A stretch of 64,000 bases of DNA from Nocardia asteroides (lineage in GTDB: Bacteria; Actinomycetota; Actinomycetes; Mycobacteriales; Mycobacteriaceae): contig NZ_LR134352.1 in assembly GCF_900637185.1 (NCBI RefSeq), positions 5,322,001-5,386,000 on the forward strand, written 5' to 3'. The notes below the pieces were generated by a model. The model was not told where the DNA came from, ran no database searches, and worked only from the letters and a program-made list of their open reading frames with translations. Shown here piece by piece: positions 56,092 to 64,000 of the stretch; the first letter of the stretch is position 1, and each line of letters begins with the position of its first letter. A program made the position numbers and the translations under genes.

Positions 56092-58284
56092 TCACACCGG
56101 TTCGGCCGCGACCCGGCTCCCGGCATCGTCGAATTCGGCGATCCCGTCGACGGTCACCTCGATCACCCGGGCGGTGGCCAGGTCGAAGAACAGGCCCGAC
56201 ACCGCCACCCCGCGTTGCACGATGCCGCTGCGCACCGCCGGATAGTCGATCAGCGTCTGCACCTGGCGGGCGACGTTCACCATGCCGAGCTGGTCGATCG
56301 GACCGAAACCGGCCTGCCGCGCCGCCTCCGCCACCGGATGACCCGCGTGGAACGCCGCCAGCGTCGGCACGGCGTGCGCGAGCCAGTCATCGAGCCCCGG
56401 ACCCGCCTGGACCTGCCCGTACAGCGCCTCCATCGCACCGCACCCGCTGTGCCCGCACACCACCACCGCGCGCACGTCGAGCTTGTCCAGGGCGTAGATC
56501 AGGGCCGCCTCCACCGACACGTCGCTGCCGCCGACCGGGACGAGATTGCCCACATTGCGCACCGTGAACAGGTCACCCGGACCGCTGCTGGTGATGACAT
56601 TGGGCACGATGCGCGCGTCGGCGCAGGTCAGGAAGAAGGTGTCGGCGTCGGGGCGGTGCCGCAACCCGGCCAGGTGCGGGCGCACCAGGTGCGCGTGCCC
56701 GCGGTGGTAGGCCGTGATGCCCGCGGCGATCGGGTCGACGCCCCCGCTGCGCCGCCACGGCCGCAGCGCCTCGTCGACGGCCTTGCGCGCCTGCCCGTGC
56801 TCGGGCGGGCCGTCCTGCGCCCGGGCCATCCGCGCCGTCCCGAGTTCGACGAAGTCGACTGCGCCACCGGCTGTTTCGCGATGACTCGCCCACTCCGAGA
56901 GCAGTTCGCAGGCGGCGTGGTCGAGGAAGTCCACGCTCAGTTCCACCGTCACCCCGGCCCCGGCGGGCACCTTCGCCAGCTCGCCGGTGAGCTTGGGCAC
57001 GGCCAGGAAGGTGCAGGTGCCGTCGATCCGGACCAGCCAGCTCCCGTCGGGTCGCGCGGTGGCCGCGATACCGCACTTGACGAACCGCCACAGCAGCAGT
57101 GCGAACGAGGCGACGAGCCCGATCACCAAGCCCTGCAACAGGTTCAGGAAAACCACCGCGAGCACGGTCACCAGGTACACGTACAGATCACCGGTGCGCC
57201 GGGCCCGCTTGATGTGCGCCAGCTTCACCAGCTGCACGCCGATCAGCACGAGCAGCCCGGCCAGCGCCGCGGTCGGGATCTGCCGGACCAGGCCGACCAG
57301 CGCGATCGCGAACACCAGGATCCAGCAGCCGTGCAGCACGGTGGCCGCCCGGCTGCGCGCTCCGGCATTGGCGTTGGTGATGCTGCGCACGATCACCGCG
57401 GCGATCGGCAGGCCACCGAGCAGGCCGGAGGCCATGTTCGCCGCACCCTGACCGAGCAGTTCGCGGTCGAAGTCGGTGCGCTGCCGCGGGCGCATCTTGT
57501 CGACCGCGACCGCCGAGAGCAGGGTCTCCACGCTCGCGATGAGCGCGACGGTGAGCATGGTGAGCAGGATCGGCACCCACCCGCCGTGCGGCAGGGCGGG
57601 CAGGCCGATGCCGTCGAGCAGCGAACCGTCGAGCCGGACCCGGTCCACGCTCAGCGGCAGGATCAGCGACACCACGGTCGCCGTCACCACCGCGACCAGC
57701 GGCCCCGGCACCAGCCGCACGCGACGCGGCAGGTACTGCCAGCCGATCAGCACGGCGATCACGAGCAGGCCGACGAACAGATCGCCCTTGTGCACCGACA
57801 TCACCTGCTGCGGCAGCGCGACGATGCTGGCCCAGGTGGAGCTGACGGTGTCGCCGCCGAGCAGCACGTGCACCTGCTGCAGCGCGATGATGACGCCGAT
57901 GCCGGCCAGCATGGCGTGCACCACCACGGGCGCGATCCCGAGCGCGGCACGCGCGATCCGGCTGAGCCCGAACAGGATCTGCAGCAATCCCGCCCCGACG
58001 GTGATGAAACACATGGCGGCCCAGCCGAATTGCTGCACGGCGGCAGCGACCACCACGGCCAGGCTCGCGGTCGGCCCGCTCACCTGCACCGAGGAGCCGC
58101 CGAGTAATCCGGCGACCACGCCACCGACCGCGGCGGCGATCAGGCCGGCCACCACGGGCGCGCCGGAGGCCAGCGCGACACCGAGCGACAGCGGCAGGGC
58201 GACCAGGAACACCACGACGGACGCCGGGAGATCATGCTGCAGAAGGGATTTCAGCGACGCGCGCGGAGGATCATTGTCGGTCAT
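56092..58284 (-). CDS. SulP anion transporter fused to beta-carbonic anhydrase (copy 2)
   Basis: 730 residues, same architecture and length as copy 1 and similar along the whole length (LPASVVVFLVALPLSLGVAL, GGSSVQVSGPTASLAVVV, VRIDGTCTFLAVPKL). Zinc-site motifs are TCADARIVPNVI and VVCGHSGCGAM. The second of two adjacent ATGs (58284) is preferred because it gives the same spacing to the GAAGGAG site as in copy 1. Tandem paralogue; may differ in anion or in expression. Confidence 0.93.
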   Translation of the reverse strand: MTDNDPPRASLKSLLQHDLPASVVVFLVALPLSLGVALASGAPVVAGLIAAAVGGVVAGLLGGSSVQVSGPTASLAVVVAAAVQQFGWAAMCFITVGAGLLQILFGLSRIARAALGIAPVVVHAMLAGIGVIIALQQVHVLLGGDTVSSTWASIVALPQQVMSVHKGDLFVGLLVIAVLIGWQYLPRRVRLVPGPLVAVVTATVVSLILPLSVDRVRLDGSLLDGIGLPALPHGGWVPILLTMLTVALIASVETLLSAVAVDKMRPRQRTDFDRELLGQGAANMASGLLGGLPIAAVIVRSITNANAGARSRAATVLHGCWILVFAIALVGLVRQIPTAALAGLLVLIGVQLVKLAHIKRARRTGDLYVYLVTVLAVVFLNLLQGLVIGLVASFALLLWRFVKCGIAATARPDGSWLVRIDGTCTFLAVPKLTGELAKVPAGAGVTVELSVDFLDHAACELLSEWASHRETAGGAVDFVELGTARMARAQDGPPEHGQARKAVDEALRPWRRSGGVDPIAAGITAYHRGHAHLVRPHLAGLRHRPDADTFFLTCADARIVPNVITSSGPGDLFTVRNVGNLVPVGGSDVSVEAALIYALDKLDVRAVVVCGHSGCGAMEALYGQVQAGPGLDDWLAHAVPTLAAFHAGHPVAEAARQAGFGPIDQLGMVNVARQVQTLIDYPAVRSGIVQRGVAVSGLFFDLATARVIEVTVDGIAEFDDAGSRVAAEPV

Positions 58285-58608
58285 CATTCTCCTTCGCCGG
58301 GGCCTTCATGGCTCCCGGTTCATCGGTCGAACATGCACTGGCAATAGATGCTGAGCTGCGAGCGAGCGGCGAAGAAGACCCGAGACACAGGGTCCGGCCA
58401 ATAGTAAAGAATTACCCAAGCGTAAGGAAAGCCCTCGAGGCGAATGGGACGAATCGCGATTCAACTGTGACGTGCACCACACACTATGAATCAAGCGCCC
58501 ATCCCGCTCCCGACCCGGCACACCGGTCAGGAATCGAGAAGCCCGCGCCCGCGATGCGGTGGAAGCATCGTCCACACGGCACGTCCAGCCACCACGAAAG
58601 GGTTGCCG
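58285..58608. promoter_or_regulatory. Divergent intergenic region between SulP-CA copy 2 and the four-helix protein
   Basis: 324 bases without a gene. For the minus strand it contains TCTTTAC (58410-58404) and GTGTGTG (58484-58478), spaced exactly as upstream of copy 1. A perfect 12-base palindrome GAATCGCGATTC lies at 58451-58462. For the plus strand TTCAAC and TATGAA (about 58461-58491, 19 apart) are a possible weak promoter. Confidence 0.5.
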
Positions 58609-59022
58609 ATGAACGCCTCCTGGATTCGGCGCGCGCACCGCTGGTGCGCGATCGCCTTCACCGTGATCCTGCTCGTCACCGTCCTCACCCTGGCCGTCGG
58701 CGGCCCCACCTGGGTCTCCTATCTACCGCTGCTCCCCCTCGCCGGCCTGTTCCTCACCGGCCTGGCCGTGTATGTCGGGGTCTACCGCAGACAGCGAGCG
58801 CACCGCGGCGCCCCGGCAGGCGGCGTCCGCCCGGTCCACCGCTGGTCGGCCGTCGTCTTCGTCGTCACGGTCCTCGCCACCGTGATCGCCCTGTCCCTGC
58901 CGGACCCGATCATCTGGGTCTCCTACCTCCCCCTGCTCCCCTTGGCCGCCCTGTTCTTCACCGGCCTGTACATGCTCGCCGCACCCCGCCTCCGCGCCCG
59001 CCGCGCCCGCGTGCGCGCGTAG
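58609..59022 (+). CDS. Four-helix membrane protein with internal duplication
   Basis: 137 residues made of two similar halves. Each has a HRW motif, a first helix, then WVSYLPLLPLAxLFxTGL as second helix (about 35-52 and 103-120). The ATG at 58609 has AAAGGG upstream. Family not recognised. The ABC exporter starts 9 bases downstream, so the two are probably co-transcribed and the small protein may accompany the exporter. Confidence 0.75.
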   Translation: MNASWIRRAHRWCAIAFTVILLVTVLTLAVGGPTWVSYLPLLPLAGLFLTGLAVYVGVYRRQRAHRGAPAGGVRPVHRWSAVVFVVTVLATVIALSLPDPIIWVSYLPLLPLAALFFTGLYMLAAPRLRARRARVRA

Positions 59023-59031
59023 TTTCGACCT

Positions 59032-60786
59032 ATGACGCCTGCCGAATCCCTTGTCACACCGCGCGATTCGTGGACACGGCGGGTAGGAGTGCTGCTCAGG
59101 CTGGTCGCACCGCAGCGCGGGGCGCTGGGTTCGGCGACGCTGCTGCTGCTGGTGGGGACGACGTTGTCGCTGGTGCAGCCGTTGCTGGCCGGGTGGGTGG
59201 TGCGGGACGCGGTCGCGGGTGAGGCGATCGCGGGTTCGGTTGCCGCGCTGGTCGGGGCGTATCTGCTGTATGCCGTGACCGATACCTGCGGGCACTATCT
59301 GCTCGAGCGATCCAGTGAGTCGGTGCTGCTGTCGATTCGGGAACGGTTGACGGGGCATCTGCTGCGGTTGCGGATTCCCACGCTCGAATCGCTGCGGGTA
59401 GGGGATCTGATTTCCCGCGTGACCCTCGATGCGACAGTGGTCCGCAATGCCGTCGGGTCCAGTCTGGTGCAGTTGCTGACCGGGATGATCACTCTGGTCG
59501 GGACGATCGTCGTGATGATCTACATCGACTGGCTGTTGTTCTCCATCGTCATCGTCACCGTCGCCGTCGCCGCGAGCGCGATGTTGTTCGTCATGAAGCG
59601 CATCGAGACGGCCTCCACCCAGTTGCAGGACAGTGTCGGGACATTGTCGGCCGACATCGAACGCGCGATCGCCGGGGTTCGCACGGTCAAGGTGAACAAT
59701 GCCGAGGATCGCGAGCACGAACACCTCACGGAGCTGGCCCGGGCCGCGTTCACCGCCGGGATCCGGGCCGCCCGGCTGAAGGCACTGGGCAATCCGGCGA
59801 TGCACCTGGCGGTGACCGGCTCGTTCGTCGTGTCGCTCCTGGTCGGCGGGATCCGGGTGGCCGACGGCCAGATGAGCTTGAGTGCGCTCGTCACGATGAT
59901 GCTGCTCGCGATGAACCTGCTGATGCCGGTCGGCGATCTCTTCAACGGTTCCGTGGGACTGCAGCAGGCGCTCGGTGCGCTGCACCGGATCGAATCCACT
60001 CTCGCGCTGCCCGCCGAGGACGTCGACGCCGCGCTGCACGACGACGAAAGAACCCGGGAGGCAGGTGATCTCGCGCTCGAGTTCCAGGACGTGCACTTCT
60101 CCTACGGCGAGCGCAAGGTCCTCGACGGCGTGACGTTCTCGGTGCCCGCGCGCGGACATGTGGCGCTGGTCGGGCATTCCGGCGCCGGGAAGTCCACGGT
60201 GTTCTCGCTGGTGAGCAGGTTCTACACACCGGACGACGGCGAGATCGTGCTGGCGGGCCGCTCCTGTGCCGCTCGGTCCCGTCGAGCGTGGCGCTCCGAC
60301 ATCAGCTTGCTGGAACAGAACGCGCCCCTGCTGTTCGGCAGTCTGCGCGACAATGTGACCTACCGGCAGCCGGAGCTGGGCGAGGACGACGTGCGACACG
60401 CGATAGCACTCGCCGGCCTGACCGATCTGGTCGCGCGACTCCCCCAGGGCCTGGACACACCGGTGGGCGAGCACGGCGTGCTGCTGTCGGGCGGCGAACG
60501 GCAACGGGTCGCGTTGGCGCGGGCGCTGATCCGCCGACCGGTGCTGATGATGCTGGACGAACCGACCGCGATGCTCGACGCCGACACCGAGCAGGCATTG
60601 CACGCGACCATCCGAGCGGTGCGGCGGGAATGCGCACTGCTCGTCGTCGCCCACCGCCTGTCGACGATCCGGGAAGCCGACACCGTGGTGTTCCTGGCGA
60701 ACGGGCAGATCGTCGACACCGGCCCGCACGACGACCTGTTCGCCCGCAACGGCGCCTACCGGCAGCTCGTCGGCGCGGCCGGATAG
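59032..60786 (+). CDS. ABC transporter, fused permease and ATPase
   Basis: 584 residues. Residues 15-310 form the six-helix exporter domain. The ATPase follows with Walker A GHSGAGKST, the Q-loop region SLLEQNAPLLFGSLRDNVTY, signature LLSGGERQRVALARAL, Walker B VLMMLDEPTAMLDADT and H-loop AHRLSTI. Type IV (MsbA-like) exporter half, working as homodimer or with an unknown partner. Substrate unknown. Confidence 0.93.
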   Translation: MTPAESLVTPRDSWTRRVGVLLRLVAPQRGALGSATLLLLVGTTLSLVQPLLAGWVVRDAVAGEAIAGSVAALVGAYLLYAVTDTCGHYLLERSSESVLLSIRERLTGHLLRLRIPTLESLRVGDLISRVTLDATVVRNAVGSSLVQLLTGMITLVGTIVVMIYIDWLLFSIVIVTVAVAASAMLFVMKRIETASTQLQDSVGTLSADIERAIAGVRTVKVNNAEDREHEHLTELARAAFTAGIRAARLKALGNPAMHLAVTGSFVVSLLVGGIRVADGQMSLSALVTMMLLAMNLLMPVGDLFNGSVGLQQALGALHRIESTLALPAEDVDAALHDDERTREAGDLALEFQDVHFSYGERKVLDGVTFSVPARGHVALVGHSGAGKSTVFSLVSRFYTPDDGEIVLAGRSCAARSRRAWRSDISLLEQNAPLLFGSLRDNVTYRQPELGEDDVRHAIALAGLTDLVARLPQGLDTPVGEHGVLLSGGERQRVALARALIRRPVLMMLDEPTAMLDADTEQALHATIRAVRRECALLVVAHRLSTIREADTVVFLANGQIVDTGPHDDLFARNGAYRQLVGAAG

Positions 60787-60795
60787 CGTTCGGGC

Positions 60796-62022
60796 TCAAC
60801 CGATGTCGACGACGCGGGCCCAGGACGGGGGCAGGTCCGGGACGTAGTCGGGGTCGTCGTGCCGCACGGAGGGGGCGCGGCGGAAGAGGCCGATGATCGT
60901 GCGGCAGGGTGGGCGGGCGGCGGGCCAGGGTGTCTGGCCGTCGGTGAGGGCGACGAGAACGTCGGGACGCGGGCTGGTGCGCAGGGCCTTGGTGAACCCG
61001 GTGCGCAGGTCGGTGCCGCCACCGCCCATCAGGACCATGCCCTCGGCGTGGCACAGCGGGACGGCGACACGGGCCGCGGCGTCGCAGGAGAACACCGTGA
61101 CCAGGTCGCGGCGCCCGCCCACGGCACGGGTGATCGCGGCGACCTCGAGCAGCGCGCTGCCCAGTTCGGCGTCGCTGACCGATCCGGAGGTGTCGATGAC
61201 GACGCTGACCTGCGGTGGGCTGCGCCGCAGGCTCGGCAGGACGACACCGGGCAGGCTCGCCGCCCGGCGCGCGGGCCGCCGGTAGGTGTAGTCCTCCCCG
61301 ACCCCCGGCGCCGAGATGGCGGCGCGCAGCGCGGCGCCCAGCAGCACGCGCCAGGCCTGCGGTGGGTGTAGCGCCTCCTCGGCCCAGCGTTGCCACCCTT
61401 GGGGCGCGTCACCGGGACGGCCCACGATGCCCTGGGCCACCCGGAACCGGACGGCGTCGCGTTCCTGTTCGCTGAGTCCGTCGGCGCCGTCGGGGCCCAG
61501 GTCCCACTCCCGCTCGAGCCCGTCGGCGCCGCTGCCGCAGTCGAGCCAGGCCCAGTCCTGGGTGGTGTGGCCGAGGGTGAACTGCCGCAGGTAGTCCTCC
61601 ATGAGCTGCCCCTCGGACAACCCGAGCGTCGCGGGGGTGACCGCGCCCGCCGGGGTCACCAGCCCCGCGCCGAACGCGTCGTCGTTGATCTCGGCGTCGG
61701 CGGCGATGTTCATCCGCAGCCGTGGCGCCGGCCCGGTCAGGTCGTGGTCGCGGGCGAAGCGATCACTGCGGGCGTGGTGTTCACGCAGCAGGTGTGCGAC
61801 CTCGTGGACCAGCACCGAGGCGAGTTCCTCCACGGGCGTGCGGTCGACGAAGACGGGCGAGACGTAGCAGCGCCAGTACTTGTCGACGCCCATCGTGGGC
61901 ACCCGGCGCGACTCGACGAGGTGCAGCGCGTACAGCGCGGTCGCCAGGTAGGGCCTGGCCCGGACCGCGTGCAGCCGCGCGGCGAACAGTTTGTCGCGGT
62001 CCAGGACCGCGCCGGCCGTCAT
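60796..62022 (-). CDS. vWA-like protein with N-terminal metallopeptidase motif (DUF2201-type)
   Basis: 408 residues. The N-terminal domain has LASVLVHEVAHLLREHHARS, an HExxH zinc motif at 73-77, and AADAEIN as in putative metallopeptidases of the DUF2201 group. The C-terminal domain has VSVVIDTSGSVSDAELGSAL (DxSxS MIDAS at 277-281) and MGGGGTDLRTG, as in vWA proteins. It overlaps the MoxR ATPase gene by 4 bases (ATGA), so the two form a functional pair. Whether the protease site is active is unknown. Confidence 0.88.
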   Translation of the reverse strand: MTAGAVLDRDKLFAARLHAVRARPYLATALYALHLVESRRVPTMGVDKYWRCYVSPVFVDRTPVEELASVLVHEVAHLLREHHARSDRFARDHDLTGPAPRLRMNIAADAEINDDAFGAGLVTPAGAVTPATLGLSEGQLMEDYLRQFTLGHTTQDWAWLDCGSGADGLEREWDLGPDGADGLSEQERDAVRFRVAQGIVGRPGDAPQGWQRWAEEALHPPQAWRVLLGAALRAAISAPGVGEDYTYRRPARRAASLPGVVLPSLRRSPPQVSVVIDTSGSVSDAELGSALLEVAAITRAVGGRRDLVTVFSCDAAARVAVPLCHAEGMVLMGGGGTDLRTGFTKALRTSPRPDVLVALTDGQTPWPAARPPCRTIIGLFRRAPSVRHDDPDYVPDLPPSWARVVDIG

Positions 62023-63254
62023 CGGCCCACCCGCTCGGCGACCCGCTCGGCCGCCCGGTCGGCGGTGCGCGACACCGACACCACGCCGGCCAGCCGTTCG
62101 ATCGCGGCGGGCACGTCCCAGTTCTCGCGCCGCAGGGTGGCCAGCGTGGTCGCGGGCACGACCACCAGATCGGGTGCTCCGGTCTCCACGGCCTTGACCA
62201 GGACCGCCCACGCCGCGTCCCAGCGCGCCCGGTCCGGCCGCTTGCGCACCGCGGCCACCACCCCGTCGAGTACGGCTTGCCGCAGGTCGCCGCGCTCGGG
62301 CAGGTCGGCCGCGGCCGGATCGGCCAGCAGCACTTCGGGATCGGGCAGGTCCATGCGGTCGATGCTGGTGAGCAGTTCGAAACCGGGCCCGTCGCCGACC
62401 GCGCCCCGCACCAGGATCGACAGTACGTCGCGACCCGCACCCGCGGCGGTGGCGAAGGCGATCAGCCGCAGCGCCATGTCCCAGCTGCGCGGGGATGCCC
62501 ACGCCCCGCCGCGCCGGGTTTCGGTCGTCGGCATCTGATGCACGAGTTTGGGCCGGGCGGCGAGCAGTCCACACACCGCGCGCCGCGCGAAAGATACTGC
62601 CGCCGGGAGTCTTTCGGGATCAAGTTGGGGCAGGGTGGCGCGGGGCCAGGTGCCGCCGAGGCCGCGGACGACGACGTCGTGGTCGTGGGTCCACTGCAGG
62701 TGCACGAAGCGGTTCGCCAGCGGTGGGCTCAGTTCCCAGCCGTCGGCGGCCGAGGACCGCGGGTTGGCGGCGGCGACGATCCGGACGCCGGGCGGGAGCC
62801 GCAGCGCGCCGATCCGCCGTTCCAGCACCACCCGCAGCAGGGCGGCCTGCACGGCGGGCGGCGCGGTGGACAGTTCGTCCAGGAACAGCAGCCCGCGTCC
62901 GGCTTTCGCCAGCCGCACCGCCCATTCCGGCGGCGCCATCGGGACGCCGTGCGCGGCGGGATCGTCACCGATGATGGGCAGCCCGGAGAAGTCCGACGGC
63001 TCGTGCACGCTCGCGATCACGGTGGTCAGGGGCAGATCGAGGGAATCGGCGAGCTGGGTCAGCGCCGCGGTCTTGCCGATGCCAGGCTCGCCCCACAGCA
63101 GGACGGGCAGGTCGGCGGCCACGGCGAGGGTGAGCGCTTCCAGGCGGGTGTCGGGGCGCGATTCGGTGGCGACGTCGGCCAGCAGGGTCAGCAGATCGTC
63201 GGCGATGGCGAGCTGAGCGGCCTCGGAGCGGGCCGAAAAGGTGTGTGTAGACAT
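62019..63254 (-). CDS. MoxR-type AAA+ ATPase
   Basis: 411 residues. Walker A LLWGEPGIGKT (52-62), Walker B GLLFLDELSTAPPAVQAAL and sensor IVAAANPRS with SPPLANRF as arginine-finger region define a MoxR AAA+ protein. MoxR ATPases work with vWA partners as chaperone-like remodelling machines. ATG 63254 has GAGGTGG upstream. Central gene of a three-gene unit. Confidence 0.9.
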   Translation of the reverse strand: MSTHTFSARSEAAQLAIADDLLTLLADVATESRPDTRLEALTLAVAADLPVLLWGEPGIGKTAALTQLADSLDLPLTTVIASVHEPSDFSGLPIIGDDPAAHGVPMAPPEWAVRLAKAGRGLLFLDELSTAPPAVQAALLRVVLERRIGALRLPPGVRIVAAANPRSSAADGWELSPPLANRFVHLQWTHDHDVVVRGLGGTWPRATLPQLDPERLPAAVSFARRAVCGLLAARPKLVHQMPTTETRRGGAWASPRSWDMALRLIAFATAAGAGRDVLSILVRGAVGDGPGFELLTSIDRMDLPDPEVLLADPAAADLPERGDLRQAVLDGVVAAVRKRPDRARWDAAWAVLVKAVETGAPDLVVVPATTLATLRRENWDVPAAIERLAGVVSVSRTADRAAERVAERVGR

Positions 63255-63304
63255 GAGTGAACCACCTCGGGGTCGAGAAGAACGGACAGGGATCGGCGCG
63301 CGAG

Positions 63305-64000
63305 TCAGCGCGCGGTCGCGTGGCGCGGGTGCGCGCGGTGCGCGTCCCTGCGCTTCGGTGCGGAGATCGGGATGTGGTGACCGGGTGCGGGCAGGCCCGC
63401 CCGGAACAGGCCGTAGGTGACGCGGCGGCGTGCCGCGGCCTCGAGTTCGGCGCGCAACGGTCCGTCACGCAGCACCGCGTCGCGGCCGAGCAGACCCTCG
63501 ACGACGGTCAGCGCACCGTCGATGTCGCCGTGGTGCAAGCGTTCCCGCACGTCGACGAGCCAGTCGGGGCGGCGATGCGCCAGGTCGACGGCCCGCAGGC
63601 AGGGCAGGGCGGTCCCGGTCAGCGCGACCAGCAGTTCCTCACGCCGGATCTCGTCGGCGTCGTGGTCGAGCGCGACCAGGACACCGTCGACGAGGCCGAT
63701 CCGGTGCCGCTCACCTCGGCATTCCACGATCCGCTGCGCACTTGCGCTGTCTGAGTGGGGTTGCGCGACGGGATGGTCCGGGGCGAGGGCGCGCGCGACC
63801 AGCGGGTGCAGCCGATCGGGGGTGAGCGCTCCGGACCGGATCAGGGCCAGGTCAGGAAGGGTCCAGGTCGCCGCGTCGGGGAGGACGGGTAGCCCGGACA
63901 GCCCACCGCGCGGGGTCTTTTCGGCGATCCGCAGGCTCGGTGACGCACCACGGTCGGAAGCCACGTCCAGGACGACGCGCTGCCGGGCCCCACAGCGCAC
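63305..64000 (-). CDS. Unknown protein upstream of moxR, N-terminus cut or at window edge
   Basis: At least 231 codons are open to the right edge; a GTG lies at the very edge but may not be the true start. No known motif is recognised. It contains VECRGERHRIGLVDGVLVALDHDADE and a region ELLVALTGTALPCLRAVDLAHRRPDW. It is on the same strand, 50 bases before the MoxR gene, and is likely the first or second gene of that operon. The C-terminus is basic (PKRRDAHRAHPRHATAR). Confidence 0.65.
   Translation of the reverse strand: MRCGARQRVVLDVASDRGASPSLRIAEKTPRGGLSGLPVLPDAATWTLPDLALIRSGALTPDRLHPLVARALAPDHPVAQPHSDSASAQRIVECRGERHRIGLVDGVLVALDHDADEIRREELLVALTGTALPCLRAVDLAHRRPDWLVDVRERLHHGDIDGALTVVEGLLGRDAVLRDGPLRAELEAAARRRVTYGLFRAGLPAPGHHIPISAPKRRDAHRAHPRHATAR

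Overview
The window is high-GC actinobacterial chromosome, most likely Nocardia or a close relative. The evidence is synteny: yajC-secD-secF-lipoprotein-apt, ruvC-ruvA-ruvB, yebC-pdxT-tesB-pdxS, and thrS-HIT-pgsA-acyltransferase-pimA-NUDIX all appear in the order known from Mycobacteriales. Many starts are GTG, ATGA/GTGA stop-start overlaps are common, and secreted proteins include cutinase-, MmpS- and MTB12-like families. No tRNA, rRNA, CRISPR array, insertion sequence or integrase was seen.

Layout. 1-6.3 kb: a leftward operon resembling an actinobacterial type IV secretion or conjugation apparatus (TM protein, MinD-like ATPase, DUF6668-like protein, two VirB2-like small membrane proteins, two related surface proteins, a TrbL/VirB6-like protein, and an SCO6880-like protein cut by the window edge). 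6.4-10.6 kb: a long cutinase-family protein and rel. 10.8-19.1 kb: a secreted phosphatase-superfamily protein, a lipid assembly line (fatty acyl-AMP ligase, free ACP, and a KS-AT-ACP-alpha-oxoamine synthase fusion) and a metallophosphoesterase. 19.1-22.2 kb: a putative operon of a vWA protein, a divergent adenylosuccinate-synthetase-like enzyme and an NrtR-like NUDIX regulator, with a palindrome over the promoter -10. 22.3-25.9 kb: ABC-F protein, NADH-dehydrogenase-like flavoprotein, GNAT. 25.9-31.5 kb: apt, an oligopeptide-binding-type lipoprotein, secF, secD, yajC. 31.6-34.5 kb: a Baeyer-Villiger-type monooxygenase divergent from a TetR regulator, then a protein made of four DivIVA N-terminal repeats. 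34.5-37.4 kb: GtrA protein and ruvBAC behind a LexA box. 37.5-45.8 kb: MmpS-like, macro-domain and SRPBCC proteins, yebC, pdxT, tesB, a kinase homologue with a degenerate P-loop, an MTB12-like lipoprotein, an IMPase homologue with altered metal ligands, a TauE/SafE permease, pdxS. 45.9-52.3 kb: the phosphatidylinositol mannoside operon ending in a membrane-anchored NUDIX protein. 52.5-58.3 kb: a FhuF-like iron-sulphur protein, a small membrane protein, and two tandem SulP-carbonic anhydrase fusions. 58.6-64 kb: a duplicated four-helix membrane protein with an ABC exporter, and a MoxR ATPase-metallopeptidase/vWA operon cut by the right edge.

How genes work together. rel and apt, normally adjacent in mycobacteria, are separated here by about 15 kb holding the assembly line, the vWA operon and the ABC-F gene, so this interval is the best candidate for lineage-specific content. 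The two most unusual modules are the FAAL-ACP-PKS-AOS line, predicted to make a fatty alpha-amino ketone or pyrrolone, and the vWA/PurA-like/NUDIX operon, predicted to be controlled by its own ligand-sensing repressor. Functions were assigned from motifs read by eye; no database search was run.
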